Notes under the pieces: model-generated
Told to the model about the DNA's origin: nothing
What the model saw: the letters and a program-made list of their open reading frames with translations, nothing else
Database searches by the model: none
Program-made: the position numbers and the translations under genes
Part shown: one piece after another, positions 27,233 through 36,680 of the stretch
Numbering within the stretch: position 1 is the first letter of the stretch
Layout of the letters: every line of letters begins with the position of its first letter
Source: Akkermansia sp. N21116
GTDB lineage: Bacteria; Verrucomicrobiota; Verrucomicrobiia; Verrucomicrobiales; Akkermansiaceae
DNA: 64,000 nt
Direction: 5' to 3'
Assembly (NCBI RefSeq): GCF_029854705.2
Contig: NZ_CP139035.1
Coordinates: 186,001 to 250,000 of the forward strand

Positions 27233-28486
27233 GTGCTTTTATCTTTCTCCAGCATCCCACATCATCGCATCGTGACCTTTCTCCGTCAAATCATCAACTT
27301 TATCCTCGACTATTGCCTGGCATGGTTTTTACCGAAATGGAGAAGGAAGGCTTTGCTTATTTGCAACGGAGCAACCAAATACGTCAACTACAAGAGGGAT
27401 ATTCTGCCTGCCGAAAAAATCCGGCATATTGAAGGGATGATTTCCAAGCTGAAAGCCAGCCTCCTCGTCTGGAACAAGGAAGAGTCCATCTCTGATGCCA
27501 ACAAACTTGAAACAGTCATCGACGCTCTGCCCGGATCCTCCACATCCTCTTTGGCGGAAAACGTGGAAGTCCTGTTTGTCATTCTCGTCATCTTCCTCGG
27601 CATCAAAGATTACATCGTCCAACCCTTCCGCATCCCGACCGGATCCATGTATCCTTCGCTCAACGGCATCCGCGTAATCTCCTGCGATGAAGAACCGGGC
27701 ATCCTGACTCGCCTTGCCGATGCCGTCACTCTGGGAAGTTCCTACGTTGACGAAAAAGCCGATACGCACCAAACCATTGTCGGTTACCGCCAGTCCACCA
27801 AATGGCTTCTCTTCACACGTACGACAATCGTTTTTAACACTGGGGCAACCATTGATATCCCATCGGCTCAAAATGAAGTCTCCGAATACTTTGTCCGCAC
27901 CAAAGGCACCAAATTCGCATCTTTCACTCCTGGCGAAACTATCATCAAGGCCCGCATTGATGCGGGGGATCTCATCCTGGTGGACAAAATATCCTATCAT
28001 TTCCGCAAACCGAAACTGGGAGAAGTCTTCGTCTTTAACACCAACGGAATCATTCCCCTGAAGTCCTATACCGGAGACCAGGCCAATGCCACCCACTACG
28101 TCAAGCGCCTCTGCGGTCTGCCCGGACAAACCCTTACCATTAACCGTCCAAATCTCCTGATCAACGGTAAAAATCCCGATTCATGGACCATCCGCCGAGT
28201 CGAAGCCTGCAAACCTCCCTATAATCCTGTCGGTTACAATCCCGTCATTCAGATCATTGACGCCAGAACCAACCTGCCCATTCGATGCTTCCTGGCAGAA
28301 GGGCAATCTCTCCGCCTGAAGGAAAACCGGCAAAATCCTCTCCTCAATCAATATGCAGCCCTCGGTGACAACACAACGAGTTCACTCGACTCACGTTACT
28401 GGGGACCTGTATCACAATACAATATCGTCGGCCCGGCTGCCTTTGCCCTGTGGCCCTTTACAAGCCATTGGGGACTTATCCCCTGA
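27233..28486 (+). CDS. lepB: Signal peptidase I, long form
   Basis: Cleaves secretory signal peptides at the outer face of the inner membrane. The membrane helix VEVLFVILVIFLGI (111-124) precedes the catalytic serine in RIPTGSMYPSL (Ser138); the general-base lysine is in YVKRLCGLPGQ (Lys291), and LGDNTTSSLDSRYWG is box E. Between Ser138 and Lys291 lies an insertion of about 100 residues compared with short forms, and an N-terminal cytosolic region of 100 residues. The GTG start at 27233 is accepted; a second GTG at 27272 is possible. Confidence 0.88.
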   Translation: MLLSFSSIPHHRIVTFLRQIINFILDYCLAWFLPKWRRKALLICNGATKYVNYKRDILPAEKIRHIEGMISKLKASLLVWNKEESISDANKLETVIDALPGSSTSSLAENVEVLFVILVIFLGIKDYIVQPFRIPTGSMYPSLNGIRVISCDEEPGILTRLADAVTLGSSYVDEKADTHQTIVGYRQSTKWLLFTRTTIVFNTGATIDIPSAQNEVSEYFVRTKGTKFASFTPGETIIKARIDAGDLILVDKISYHFRKPKLGEVFVFNTNGIIPLKSYTGDQANATHYVKRLCGLPGQTLTINRPNLLINGKNPDSWTIRRVEACKPPYNPVGYNPVIQIIDARTNLPIRCFLAEGQSLRLKENRQNPLLNQYAALGDNTTSSLDSRYWGPVSQYNIVGPAAFALWPFTSHWGLIP

Positions 28487-28497
28487 GTCGTTCGTCC

Positions 28498-29355
28498 ATG
28501 TCCCAAGCCGCAGAAATTACCCGCAAGGCCCAATCCAACCTGGCCTTCGCCCTGATTGACCTCCCAGAAACCGAACGCCGCCACATGGCGGAATTCTACG
28601 CCTTTTGCCGCACTGTCGATGACATTGTGGACGAACCTGGCATGACGCCGGAAGAACGTCATGCCGCCCTGGACCGCTGGGAGCAGGTCGTCAATGGTAA
28701 CGCCTCTGATCTCAATGAACTGGAAGGAGACGTTGCCCGCCTCATCTCCGAACTGGATCTGGACATCACCCCGATGATGAAACTCATCGCGGGATGCCGT
28801 GCCGACATCAATCCCGTCCAGCCCAAAACCCGGGAGGAACTGCTTGAATATACCTACTGCGTCGCTTCTTGCGTCGGGTTGACAAGCGCACGCATTCTGG
28901 GAGCCACCGAAGCCGCTTTCCCCTATGCCATCGCCATGGGACATGCCTTGCAGATGGTTAATATTATCCGCGACATCTCCGAAGATTATAATCGGCACGG
29001 CAGGATTTATCTTCCGGAAGAAGACCTGAAACGATTCCAATACACCATCCAGGACATCGCCAACGGTATCCACTCCCCCAACCTCCAGGCTCTTCTCCAA
29101 TACGAGGCAGAACTTGCCGGACAATTTTTCCAGAAGGCGGAAGACCTTTACAACCGCCTGTCTCTACAGGACCGTAACGCCCTCATTCCGGCACAAGCCA
29201 TGGCTCTCATCTACGGCAATATCCTCGCCAAGATGCAAACCGACGGCTTCCACATCTATGCCAAAAGGTACCGTCTGAACACTTTCCAAAAACTCTGGTA
29301 CCTCTTCCGTGCCAGATTGGGTATCTCAGACCGGAAAAACAAGCCTGTTGCCTGA
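28498..29355 (+). CDS. Squalene/phytoene synthase family protein
   Basis: Head-to-head prenyl condensation enzyme. Two aspartate-rich motifs are intact: FCRTVDDIVDE (about 37-46) and IIRDISEDYNRHGRIYLPE (about 156-174). At 286 residues it resembles HpnC/HpnD or bacterial phytoene synthases. No desaturase, cyclase or other hopanoid gene is beside it, so the product (squalene, phytoene or a related C30 compound) is not settled. ATG 28498 follows the lepB stop by 11 nt, suggesting co-expression. Confidence 0.82.
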   Translation: MSQAAEITRKAQSNLAFALIDLPETERRHMAEFYAFCRTVDDIVDEPGMTPEERHAALDRWEQVVNGNASDLNELEGDVARLISELDLDITPMMKLIAGCRADINPVQPKTREELLEYTYCVASCVGLTSARILGATEAAFPYAIAMGHALQMVNIIRDISEDYNRHGRIYLPEEDLKRFQYTIQDIANGIHSPNLQALLQYEAELAGQFFQKAEDLYNRLSLQDRNALIPAQAMALIYGNILAKMQTDGFHIYAKRYRLNTFQKLWYLFRARLGISDRKNKPVA

Positions 29356-29470
29356 ATCCGTCCCGGAGGAAAAACTCCGGCAGCCATCTCTTGCTCTTCT
29401 GCTGCAAGACAATACACATCGGACGACATAGCTTCCCGATATGATGCCACAATAGGTCAACAGCGCAAGC

Positions 29471-29499
29471 TTGCCAAAACCGAAAAAAAGGTTTATCCT
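29471..29499 (+). promoter_or_regulatory. Promoter candidate for pckG
   Basis: TTGCCA (29471-29476), a 17-nt spacer, then TATCCT (29494-29499). The ATG at 29509 starts only 10 nt after the -10-like element, so if real the transcript would be leaderless or nearly so. No Shine-Dalgarno sequence is visible before this ATG. Confidence 0.35.
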
Positions 29500-29508
29500 T
29501 GGTTTGCC

Positions 29509-31344
29509 ATGAAATTGACTGGTACCACTCACGAAGCTGCTAAGAAGTGGGTCGAAGAAATCGCCCAACTTTGTACGCCCGACTCCATCTATTGGTGCAA
29601 CGGTTCTCAAGAAGAAAATGATGAACTTTGCGAAATGATGGTCCAAAAGGGCACATTTATCAAACTGAATCAGGAAAAACGCCCCGGCTGCTTCCTGGCT
29701 CGTTCCACCCCTTCCGACGTTGCTCGCGTCGAAGATCGGACGTTCATCTGCTCCGAAAAGGAAGAAGACGCCGGCCCGACCAACCACTGGGCAGACCCCG
29801 TCAAGATGAAGGAAACTCTCCGCGGCCTCTTCAAAGGCTGCATGAAGGGTCGTACCATGTACATCATCCCCTTCTGCATGGGCCCGCTTGATTCCCCCCT
29901 CGCCAAAATCGGCATCGAAATCACCGACAGCCCCTACGTTGTCGTGAACATGCGCATTATGGCCAAGGTTGGCGCTGAAGTTCTCAAGCGCCTCGAAGAC
30001 GAAACCCAAGGCGGCGGCAACCCGAAGCGCGACGGCTACGGTACGTTCGTTCCCTGCCTCCACACAGTCGGTTCCCCGCTGGAACCCGGTAAAGTTGACG
30101 TTTCCTGGCCCTGCAACGAAGAAAAATACATCTGCCACTTCCCTGAAACCCAGGAAATCTGGTCCTTCGGTTCCGGTTACGGCGGCAACGCTTTGCTCGG
30201 CAAGAAGTGCCTTGCTCTCCGCATCGCTTCTTCCATTGCTCGTAAGAACAAGTGGATGGCCGAACACATGCTGCTCCTGGGCATCGAATCCCCCACGGGT
30301 GAAAAAGTTTATGTCGGCGGTGCTTTCCCGTCTGCCTGCGGCAAAACCAACCTTGCCATGCTTGTTCCCCCCGCTTCCTATCGTGAAGCCGGTTGGAAAA
30401 CCTCTATCGTCGGTGACGACATCGCTTGGATCTGGCCCCATGAAGACGGCACATTCCACGCCATCAATCCTGAAAACGGCTACTTCGGCGTAGCTCCGGG
30501 CACGTCTTACAAGACCAACCCGATCGCCATGGAAACCATCAAGAAGAACGTCATCTTCACGAACGTCGGCCTGACCGACGACGGCGATGTCTGGTGGGAA
30601 GGTATGGACGGAGAAGCTCCCGCTCACGCCATCGACTGGCAGGGTAATGACTGGACTCCGGACTGCGGACGCAAGTGCGCTCACCCGAACGCCCGATTCA
30701 CCGCTCCCGCCTACCAGTGCCCGACGATTGATCCCGAATGGCAGAATCCGGAAGGCGTTTCCCTGTCCGCCATTCTGTTCGGCGGCCGCCGCGCCACCAC
30801 GATGCCTCTGGTCTTCCAGAGCCGCAGCTGGGAACACGGTGTCTATGTCGGAGCCACGATGGGTTCCGAAATGACCGCCGCCGCCTTCGGCCAGATCGGT
30901 CAGGTTCGCCGCGATCCGATGGCCATGCTTCCCTTCATCGGCTACCATGTCGGTGACTACTGGCAGCACTGGCTTGACATGGGCAAGACCGTCAAGAACC
31001 CCCCTCTGATTTTCAATGTCAACTGGTTCCGCAAGGATAAGGACGGCAACTTCATCTGGCCGGGCTTCGGCGACAACATGCGCGTTCTCGACTGGATCCT
31101 TCGCCGCGCCAAGGGCCAGGCAACAGGAACGGAAACCACCCTCGGTGTTTCCCCGTCCTATGCCGAACTCGACAAGACCGGCCTCGACTACTCCGAAGAA
31201 ACGTTCGCCACCAACATGCAGCTCAACAAGAGCGAATGGCAGGCCGAACTGACAAGCCAAACCGAACTTTTCGACAAGGTCGGTTCCAAGCTGCCCAAGG
31301 AACTCGAAGCCATGCGCCAGTCCCTGATCAAGGCTTTCGCCTAA
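29509..31344 (+). CDS. pckG: Phosphoenolpyruvate carboxykinase (GTP)
   Basis: Interconverts oxaloacetate and phosphoenolpyruvate using GTP; in fermenters it often runs in the fixing direction towards succinate or propionate. The 611-residue length matches the GTP class. Motifs: the substrate-binding [16 protein letters not shown], the P-loop with reactive cysteine [16 protein letters not shown] (about 269-284), metal-binding VGDDIAWI, and the RVLDWILRR segment. Codon use is strongly biased to C-ending codons, as expected for a highly expressed gene. A clear terminator follows 31 nt past the stop. Confidence 0.96.
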   Translation: MKLTGTTHEAAKKWVEEIAQLCTPDSIYWCNGSQEENDELCEMMVQKGTFIKLNQEKRPGCFLARSTPSDVARVEDRTFICSEKEEDAGPTNHWADPVKMKETLRGLFKGCMKGRTMYIIPFCMGPLDSPLAKIGIEITDSPYVVVNMRIMAKVGAEVLKRLEDETQGGGNPKRDGYGTFVPCLHTVGSPLEPGKVDVSWPCNEEKYICHFPETQEIWSFGSGYGGNALLGKKCLALRIASSIARKNKWMAEHMLLLGIESPTGEKVYVGGAFPSACGKTNLAMLVPPASYREAGWKTSIVGDDIAWIWPHEDGTFHAINPENGYFGVAPGTSYKTNPIAMETIKKNVIFTNVGLTDDGDVWWEGMDGEAPAHAIDWQGNDWTPDCGRKCAHPNARFTAPAYQCPTIDPEWQNPEGVSLSAILFGGRRATTMPLVFQSRSWEHGVYVGATMGSEMTAAAFGQIGQVRRDPMAMLPFIGYHVGDYWQHWLDMGKTVKNPPLIFNVNWFRKDKDGNFIWPGFGDNMRVLDWILRRAKGQATGTETTLGVSPSYAELDKTGLDYSEETFATNMQLNKSEWQAELTSQTELFDKVGSKLPKELEAMRQSLIKAFA

Positions 31345-31374
31345 AATTGAGACAAAAGCATCAGTATCATTCCC

Positions 31375-31407
31375 ACAGGGTTGCCTTTTCAGGCAACCCT
31401 GTTTTTT
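31375..31407 (+). terminator. Rho-independent terminator after pckG
   Basis: An 11-bp perfect stem (31375-31385 with 31392-31402) with loop TTTTCA is followed by TTTTT. It ends the pckG transcript 31 nt past the stop codon. Confidence 0.92.
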
Positions 31408-31475
31408 ATTATAGCTTGGTTCTGCTCTACTGTTTCCACTTGAGAATCCGGAGAAACCCGTTATGATCCAGCACT

Positions 31476-32348
31476 ATGCGCCCCAGCAATGCTTCCACTA
31501 GCTCTCTTCTTGAAGAAATATCCGATCGCCTTGAAAGCATCCAGAAAAACGCTTGGGGAGATTACGACAATTACCCGGAATACAAGAAGCACGATATGGA
31601 CGCCCTGACCCAGCTGAAAAACAGCCTCCAGGTACATGCACCACGCTGTAATTCCCGGGGACCAATCCGCAACCTTCACATTGCCTCGGCAATGAATCTT
31701 CCGCAAACCACCCTTTACCTTCTGAAAATAGGAGTTCCCTTGAATAGCCCGGATTCGTGCGGATACACGCCTCTGATCCTTGCGGCATCCAAAAATGCCT
31801 TCATGATTGTCGGCGAACTGCTCAAATACGGAGCCGATATCAAACACCGGGCCGATGAAGAAGGCGTTATGGCCCTGCATATGACCGGGGGAGCCGAATC
31901 GACCCAACTTCTTCTAGCTGCCGGAGCCGATCCCAATAGCCTTGATTTCGGGAAAAACACGCCATTGCACTGGGTAGCCGGTACGCCGGACGACAATGCC
32001 CTTCTTTCCGCTCAGCTTCTCTTGGAAGCCGGAGCCAAAGTCAATGCGATCAACAAAGCGGGGGAGACACCTCTCTTCCGCGCCACATGGACGGACGTCA
32101 ACCCGGAAATGGTCCGCCTCCTCATTGCGGCAGGAGCGGATATCAACCACACCACTCCGTCCGGAGACACTCCCCTATGGGCAGCCGTTTACAGTGCCAA
32201 CCCGGCAGTCATCAAGATTCTGCTGGGGCACGGGGCAGATCCCAATGTCCGTCAGGAAAAGGGGATTTCCCCCCTGCAATTCGCCATGGAACAATCTATG
32301 CCTGAAGAGATCATCCAGACACTGGCTGCCTACGGCGCCCAAGTCTGA
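31476..32348 (+). CDS. Ankyrin-repeat protein
   Basis: A 290-residue protein with at least five ankyrin repeats between about 65 and 285, shown by repeating patterns such as GYTPLILAASKNAFMIVGELLKYGA, read in pieces: NTPLHWVAG, LLLEAGAKVNAINKAGETPLF, LLIAAGADINHT and LLGHGADPNVRQEKG. The N-terminal 60 residues are a charged helix region without repeats. No signal peptide, so a cytosolic protein-binding role is likely; the partner is unknown. Its 3' end is 12 nt from the convergent DUF4139 gene. Confidence 0.85.
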   Translation: MRPSNASTSSLLEEISDRLESIQKNAWGDYDNYPEYKKHDMDALTQLKNSLQVHAPRCNSRGPIRNLHIASAMNLPQTTLYLLKIGVPLNSPDSCGYTPLILAASKNAFMIVGELLKYGADIKHRADEEGVMALHMTGGAESTQLLLAAGADPNSLDFGKNTPLHWVAGTPDDNALLSAQLLLEAGAKVNAINKAGETPLFRATWTDVNPEMVRLLIAAGADINHTTPSGDTPLWAAVYSANPAVIKILLGHGADPNVRQEKGISPLQFAMEQSMPEEIIQTLAAYGAQV

Positions 32349-32360
32349 GATCCCCGGACT

Positions 32361-33995
32361 TTATTCCACGTAATCGTAAAAATAACTCACGGTCACCGGT
32401 TTTCCGTCCGAAGGAATCTTCAGGTTCCATTTGATTGTTCCATTCGGATTGATACTGCCGGTCCAGTTGGGTTCCGTCGTACAAACGCCTCCTTCAGAAG
32501 CGGATTGAGGCACGCCGAGTACCTTCTTGGTAATTTCCAAGGGGACATCTTTGCCGGACAAATTCCTGATTTTCAATGTACCGTAAACGACATTGAGCAT
32601 GCGATCCTTGTTATTCGGTGCCTCACGACGCTCCATGATCTTCTCGGAACGCTCAGTCACAATATCCATCGACCTATTAAGACGTACCGTTGCCGTTTCT
32701 TTGGACGGAGTGAACATAATGATCCCTTGTCCGGCAAAGCGATTGCCCGTCGTCAGCTCAATGACGCCTGTCGTCAAGGGCATATTGAAGGAGTTTTCCA
32801 AACGAATGCAGTGCCAGATATCCCTCGAGGGATCCTGACCGGAATCCTCCTGGCCCTGATAGCGGGATAAAATACGCTGATTGGGGATTTCCCACGTATA
32901 AACCATCGTGTAGGGCACTTCGCCGCTAAAGAGAGGAAAAGTCACCGTCTCATTTCTCTTGCAGGTAAAATTTTCTACGGGGTAGTAGAACAAATCCTCC
33001 GTACGGACGGAATCGGAGGGATTCTGCCCGCCAAACCGCCCAGCCTCCGCAAAACCTTCCGGTAAAAAATTGGCCCTCAAATCCACCTGCTGCGCAGCCA
33101 TGGGTATCGGCCGTCCGTTACCGAAACCGGCCAGTCCATTCAGGAATCCCTTCAAATCAAGTTTCATGGCGACCGGTGAAGGCAACGAGGGATACTTCAG
33201 CGTCGGCACTCCGGTAATCAGATCGAGCTTGACCCCGTCCAAATCCACCAATTCATTCATAACCGATGCCTTGACGGACATGATCGCTTTCCCGGGATTC
33301 GTCATATCCAGGTGGTAGGACGGAATCCAGGAAATCCCCGAAGAAATGCTGGTCGCCGTCAAAATGGCGCCGGGAACCGGTTTCTCCAAGGCCAATTCGA
33401 CGCAAGGAGTCTTGACGTCACGCATGGGCAACAAAGCATTCAAGGAAGAAAACTCAATCTGTTTGATGCGATCCTGAGAAAGAACCACCAGAGTTCCGGC
33501 AGTCGTCTTGACTACCAGATACGACTCACCCTGATCATGATCCTCATCCCTTCCACCAATTAGATTAGGATTTGGAGCAGTTTCTTCATCCTTCTTCAGC
33601 CCCACAACCATGCCTTCGACAACACCGCTCTCGGTCACGATGCGAATCTGCTTGCCGGGATTGGCATTGGCTACATCCACCATACTGGCTCCCCTCACCA
33701 GGCGTTTCTCCGTCTTCTGGCTACTGACAAGGCAGGTAATTTTAGCTGGATGTGAAGCGGAAATCCAAAACGTTCCGAATGCCGGCACAGGCAGATTCTT
33801 CAGCTCCATGGCAGCCCCTTCTCCAGTTTTACCCCTCATCGTAATAAAGCCGTACCCATTCTTGAACAGAGAAACCCGCACAGGCTTCATTGTCACGGCA
33901 TCCGCACTCTCCGCTTGCGCCATGCCTCCACCCACACCCAATGCAGACAGGAAAAGACCTGCCGCAACCAGTTTCTGAATTCGAGAATCTGTCAT
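32361..33995 (-). CDS. Secreted DUF4139-domain protein
   Basis: A 544-residue secreted protein. The signal peptide spans about residues 1-28 (LVAAGLFLSALGVGGGMAQA). The architecture is that of the DUF4139 family: an N-terminal beta region starting VRVSLFKNGYGFITMRG, then GISWIPSYHLD and a C-terminal half ending with a predicted beta-sandwich containing LKIRNLSGKDVPLEI and a terminal WNLKIPSDGKPVTVSYFYD. Family function is unknown. Upstream, 149 nt of non-coding sequence separate it from bioD. Confidence 0.75.
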   Translation of the reverse strand: MTDSRIQKLVAAGLFLSALGVGGGMAQAESADAVTMKPVRVSLFKNGYGFITMRGKTGEGAAMELKNLPVPAFGTFWISASHPAKITCLVSSQKTEKRLVRGASMVDVANANPGKQIRIVTESGVVEGMVVGLKKDEETAPNPNLIGGRDEDHDQGESYLVVKTTAGTLVVLSQDRIKQIEFSSLNALLPMRDVKTPCVELALEKPVPGAILTATSISSGISWIPSYHLDMTNPGKAIMSVKASVMNELVDLDGVKLDLITGVPTLKYPSLPSPVAMKLDLKGFLNGLAGFGNGRPIPMAAQQVDLRANFLPEGFAEAGRFGGQNPSDSVRTEDLFYYPVENFTCKRNETVTFPLFSGEVPYTMVYTWEIPNQRILSRYQGQEDSGQDPSRDIWHCIRLENSFNMPLTTGVIELTTGNRFAGQGIIMFTPSKETATVRLNRSMDIVTERSEKIMERREAPNNKDRMLNVVYGTLKIRNLSGKDVPLEITKKVLGVPQSASEGGVCTTEPNWTGSINPNGTIKWNLKIPSDGKPVTVSYFYDYVE

Positions 33996-34144
33996 TCTCT
34001 TATCGTATGCGCTGAAAGGGTTCCGTCAACAGGTAAAATCGTCTTCGTCAGCCTTGGCACCGCAATTCATTCAGAAATAATCGCCACATTCCCCTCCGGG
34101 AGCCCCTGGCTTTTGGGGGTGGTCGATCTCACGATACGCAACAA

Positions 34145-34804
34145 TCAGGCTTTCTCCATTCCACAGATTCCTCCGAGAATGGCATCGGCATCCAAATAGT
34201 CCTGACCATGAATCAGTTCTTCAAGGACAGGCACATCGACCATTTCCTCCAGCATGGCACGGTTCGTGATGCTGGCAGTATCCCATTCTTCCTGGACATT
34301 GTTGAAAATGATCCCGGCACAGCGAATCCCCTGTGCCTTCATGGCATTGACTGTCAAAACGGCATGATTCAAAACACCGAGCTTGTTGTTGACAACCAGC
34401 AAAACCGGCAAATGCAACTCACGAGCATAGTCACTGAAATTGACACCGGGAGCCATCGGTACCTCCCAGCCTCCGACTCCTTCCACCAGCACGCAGTCAT
34501 GCTCGGCTGAAAGGCGTTCATAAGCTTCATGGACAAGGTCAAAGTCGATCTCCGTATTCTCAAGCCGCGCGGCAACACAGGGAGATGTGGCATTCTTGAG
34601 ATATACCGGGTTGATGCGCTCCAGCGTCAACGCCTCCAGACCGGAAGCAGCCCGGAGCTGGCGCGGATCCTCCCGGCTGCCGCAAGCAACCGGCTTGAAT
34701 CCGGCAATATCGATGCCTTTCTCTCTGAGAGCTTTAATGATCAGGCAACTGACATAGGTCTTGCCCGCGTCGGTATCCGTACCGGTTACAATGAAATTCT
34801 GCAT
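34145..34804 (-). CDS. bioD: Dethiobiotin synthetase
   Basis: ATP-dependent closure of the ureido ring of dethiobiotin, the penultimate step in biotin synthesis. The P-loop TGTDTDAGKT (7-16), FKPVACGSRED, the VEGVGGWEVP segment with the family glycine pattern, and VVNNKLGVLNHAVLT match BioD. No other bio gene is present. It starts 24 nt after the short CdaR-like reading frame and may be expressed with cdaA. Confidence 0.9.
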   Translation of the reverse strand: MQNFIVTGTDTDAGKTYVSCLIIKALREKGIDIAGFKPVACGSREDPRQLRAASGLEALTLERINPVYLKNATSPCVAARLENTEIDFDLVHEAYERLSAEHDCVLVEGVGGWEVPMAPGVNFSDYARELHLPVLLVVNNKLGVLNHAVLTVNAMKAQGIRCAGIIFNNVQEEWDTASITNRAMLEEMVDVPVLEELIHGQDYLDADAILGGICGMEKA

Positions 34805-34828
34805 GGCGGCAATTTTGAAGGAAGAAAA

Positions 34829-34981
34829 TTAGGGATGGGAACGACGGATTTCATCCCTGCGGTATCCGGGATCCTGGGAAACGTATTGCTGTTTGACGAG
34901 CGTCCAGACTCCAAGCGCCAACAGCAGGCACAACAATTTTGCCGGCCAGTTTTCAATGAGTATCTTGATGTTCCTGATCAT
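34829..34981 (-). CDS. Short CdaR/YbbR-like membrane peptide, overlapping cdaA
   Basis: A 50-residue reading frame (start ATG at 34981, TAA at 34829-34831) overlaps the last 29 nt of cdaA in another frame. It reads like the N-terminal anchor of CdaR/YbbR: a basic start (MIRNIKILIENWPAKL), one membrane helix (LLCLLLALGVWTLV) and a short polar tail. In other bacteria cdaR directly follows cdaA and the full protein adds several extracellular YbbR domains, which are absent here. It is too short for confident recognition; coding is supported by position, overlap and the helix. Confidence 0.55.
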   Translation of the reverse strand: MIRNIKILIENWPAKLLCLLLALGVWTLVKQQYVSQDPGYRRDEIRRSHP

Positions 34982-35768
34982 GGGAAGTTTTCTTTTGAAG
35001 GAGGAGGGATTCGAGACGTTTTTTCAATATTTCCAAGTCGACGTTGCGTTCCAACTTTCCGCCGACGGCAATAGATACACTACCCGTTTCCTCGGAAACC
35101 ACAACGACAACGCTATCCGTCTCATCCGTCATGCCGACACCGGCACGGTGGCGCAATCCCAGAGAACGGTCGGACATCTCCCGGGAAGTCACCGGAAACA
35201 CGCAGCCGGCAGCCACCATGCGCTCGCCGGCAATCACCACTCCGCCATCGTGAAGCGGGGTTTTCGTATAAAAAATGGAAAGGGCCAGCTCCGGTGAAAA
35301 CAGGGCATCGATAATGACCCCGGAATCTTCAATAGACTTCAGGCTGATACCACGTTCAAAAGCGAACAAAGCACCCAAACGTTTATTGGAAAGCTGGGAA
35401 ACTGCCTTGCAGAAGGTATCCAGGAAATCCACCCGCTGGATTTTAACATACTTGGACAGCAAGGGATGGCTACCCAGCTTAGCCAGCCCGCTACGCAGTT
35501 CCGGCTGGAAAATCACCACCAGAGCCACAGCCAAGCCCGGAGCCAGTACGCGGGTAATCAGGAATCCGATTACATTCAGATGGAAAAGATAGGTAACCAG
35601 CGTCAGAGCGACAAGACTGAGGATCAGCCCCACCATGATCCGCGCCCCGCGCGTCGCATGAAAGGCCCGGTAGATCTGGTAGAAAAGAGCCCACAGGATA
35701 ATGATCTCAACGATGGCGCGCAGCACATCCTTGATATCTTCCTGATTCTCGACAATCCATTGCCACAT
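34953..35768 (-). CDS. cdaA: Membrane diadenylate cyclase CdaA
   Basis: Makes cyclic di-AMP from two ATP, controlling potassium/osmolyte balance and cell-wall state. Three N-terminal membrane helices (about 16-36, 42-62 and 66-90) precede the DAC domain. The active-site motifs are LHDGGVVI (DGG at 174-176, where most enzymes have DGA) and LRHRAGVG (RHR at 206-208). Length 271 matches the family. The downstream CdaR-like peptide overlaps its end. The GG variant should be tolerated, because the aspartate and main-chain contacts remain; activity is not shown. Confidence 0.9.
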   Translation of the reverse strand: MWQWIVENQEDIKDVLRAIVEIIILWALFYQIYRAFHATRGARIMVGLILSLVALTLVTYLFHLNVIGFLITRVLAPGLAVALVVIFQPELRSGLAKLGSHPLLSKYVKIQRVDFLDTFCKAVSQLSNKRLGALFAFERGISLKSIEDSGVIIDALFSPELALSIFYTKTPLHDGGVVIAGERMVAAGCVFPVTSREMSDRSLGLRHRAGVGMTDETDSVVVVVSEETGSVSIAVGGKLERNVDLEILKKRLESLLLQKKTSHDQEHQDTH

Positions 35769-35862
35769 GCGCGTAAAGTATAGGAATCTCTATCCGTTTG
35801 CAATAGCAGAGCCAGACCGTATTCATTCCTGCCGCTGCGCATCCCCCCTCCCGCCGTGTTGG

Positions 35863-36666
35863 TCACACACCGCGGAAATGAGGAGAGCCTCCCATAAAAA
35901 CAGCAGGATTCTTCAACACGATTGTCTCAATATCACTGCGAGACCATCCGCGCCGGGCAAGCTCCATCCCCAGACGAGGTACCGCCAAGGGATCGGAATC
36001 CCCCCAGTCGCACGCGGAATTGACCCAGACATGGTCATGCCCGTATACTTCCAGCATGTCCGCGGCACGGCACGGCGTCAACTTGCTCGTCGGATACAGA
36101 GTCAGACCGGCCCAGTAACCAGCCTCCCGGACAAGCGAAAGGGTATGTTCCTCACAGTGATCCACTAAGACACGGTCCGGAGACAAATCGGGACGGTTCT
36201 TCAGCGCGGACAAAATAATGCGCGTCCCCTTCAGTTTGTCTTCCATGTGCGGCGTATGAATCAGCACCAGCTGACCTTCGGCAATAGCGAGATCCATGTG
36301 TTCTTCCATAATCTCAACCTCATGAGCCGTATTGCGGTTCAGTCCAATCTCACCGATACCCAGCACATTAGGTTTCTTCAGGAATTCGGGGATCATCGCC
36401 ATCACCTCCCTCGCAAAAACGGGATCCTCCGCTTCCTTCGGATTCACGCAAATCCAACAATAGTGGTCCAGACCGAATTTGGATGCCCGGAGAGGTTCGT
36501 ATTCTGTCAACTGCATGAAATAATCCCGGAATCCGTCCGGGGAACAACGGTCAAATCCAGCCCAGAAAGCAGGCTCGCCAATCGCGACGCAACCGGCCAA
36601 AGCCAGAGCCTTGTAATCATCCGTCGTCCGGCAAACAGGGTGTGAGTGAGGTTCGATAAATCTCAT
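35863..36666 (-). CDS. TatD-family metal-dependent hydrolase (EboB-like)
   Basis: Amidohydrolase-fold protein: an N-terminal EPHSHP metal motif, IGEIGLNRN, the later LIHTPHME, VLVDHCEEHT and NSACDWGDSDP supply the expected ligands in order. The HSH-type first motif and the TSKLTPCRAADML region distinguish it from DNase TatD proper and match the EboB-type TatD hydrolases of ebo clusters. ATG 36666 is chosen because the small upstream gene ends at 36681. No UbiA-type prenyltransferase or other ebo genes are adjacent. Confidence 0.7.
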   Translation of the reverse strand: MRFIEPHSHPVCRTTDDYKALALAGCVAIGEPAFWAGFDRCSPDGFRDYFMQLTEYEPLRASKFGLDHYCWICVNPKEAEDPVFAREVMAMIPEFLKKPNVLGIGEIGLNRNTAHEVEIMEEHMDLAIAEGQLVLIHTPHMEDKLKGTRIILSALKNRPDLSPDRVLVDHCEEHTLSLVREAGYWAGLTLYPTSKLTPCRAADMLEVYGHDHVWVNSACDWGDSDPLAVPRLGMELARRGWSRSDIETIVLKNPAVFMGGSPHFRGV

Positions 36667-36680
36667 GGCTGTCAACAGGT

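Noticed and set aside
29326-31260. A 644-codon open frame antisense to pckG
   Set aside because: It mirrors the strongly biased C-ending codons of pckG, and its translation shows no domain or signal peptide.
33996-34144. Terminator of bioD in the gap before the DUF4139 gene
   Set aside because: Only a weak CCCC/GGGG hairpin without a T-run was found.
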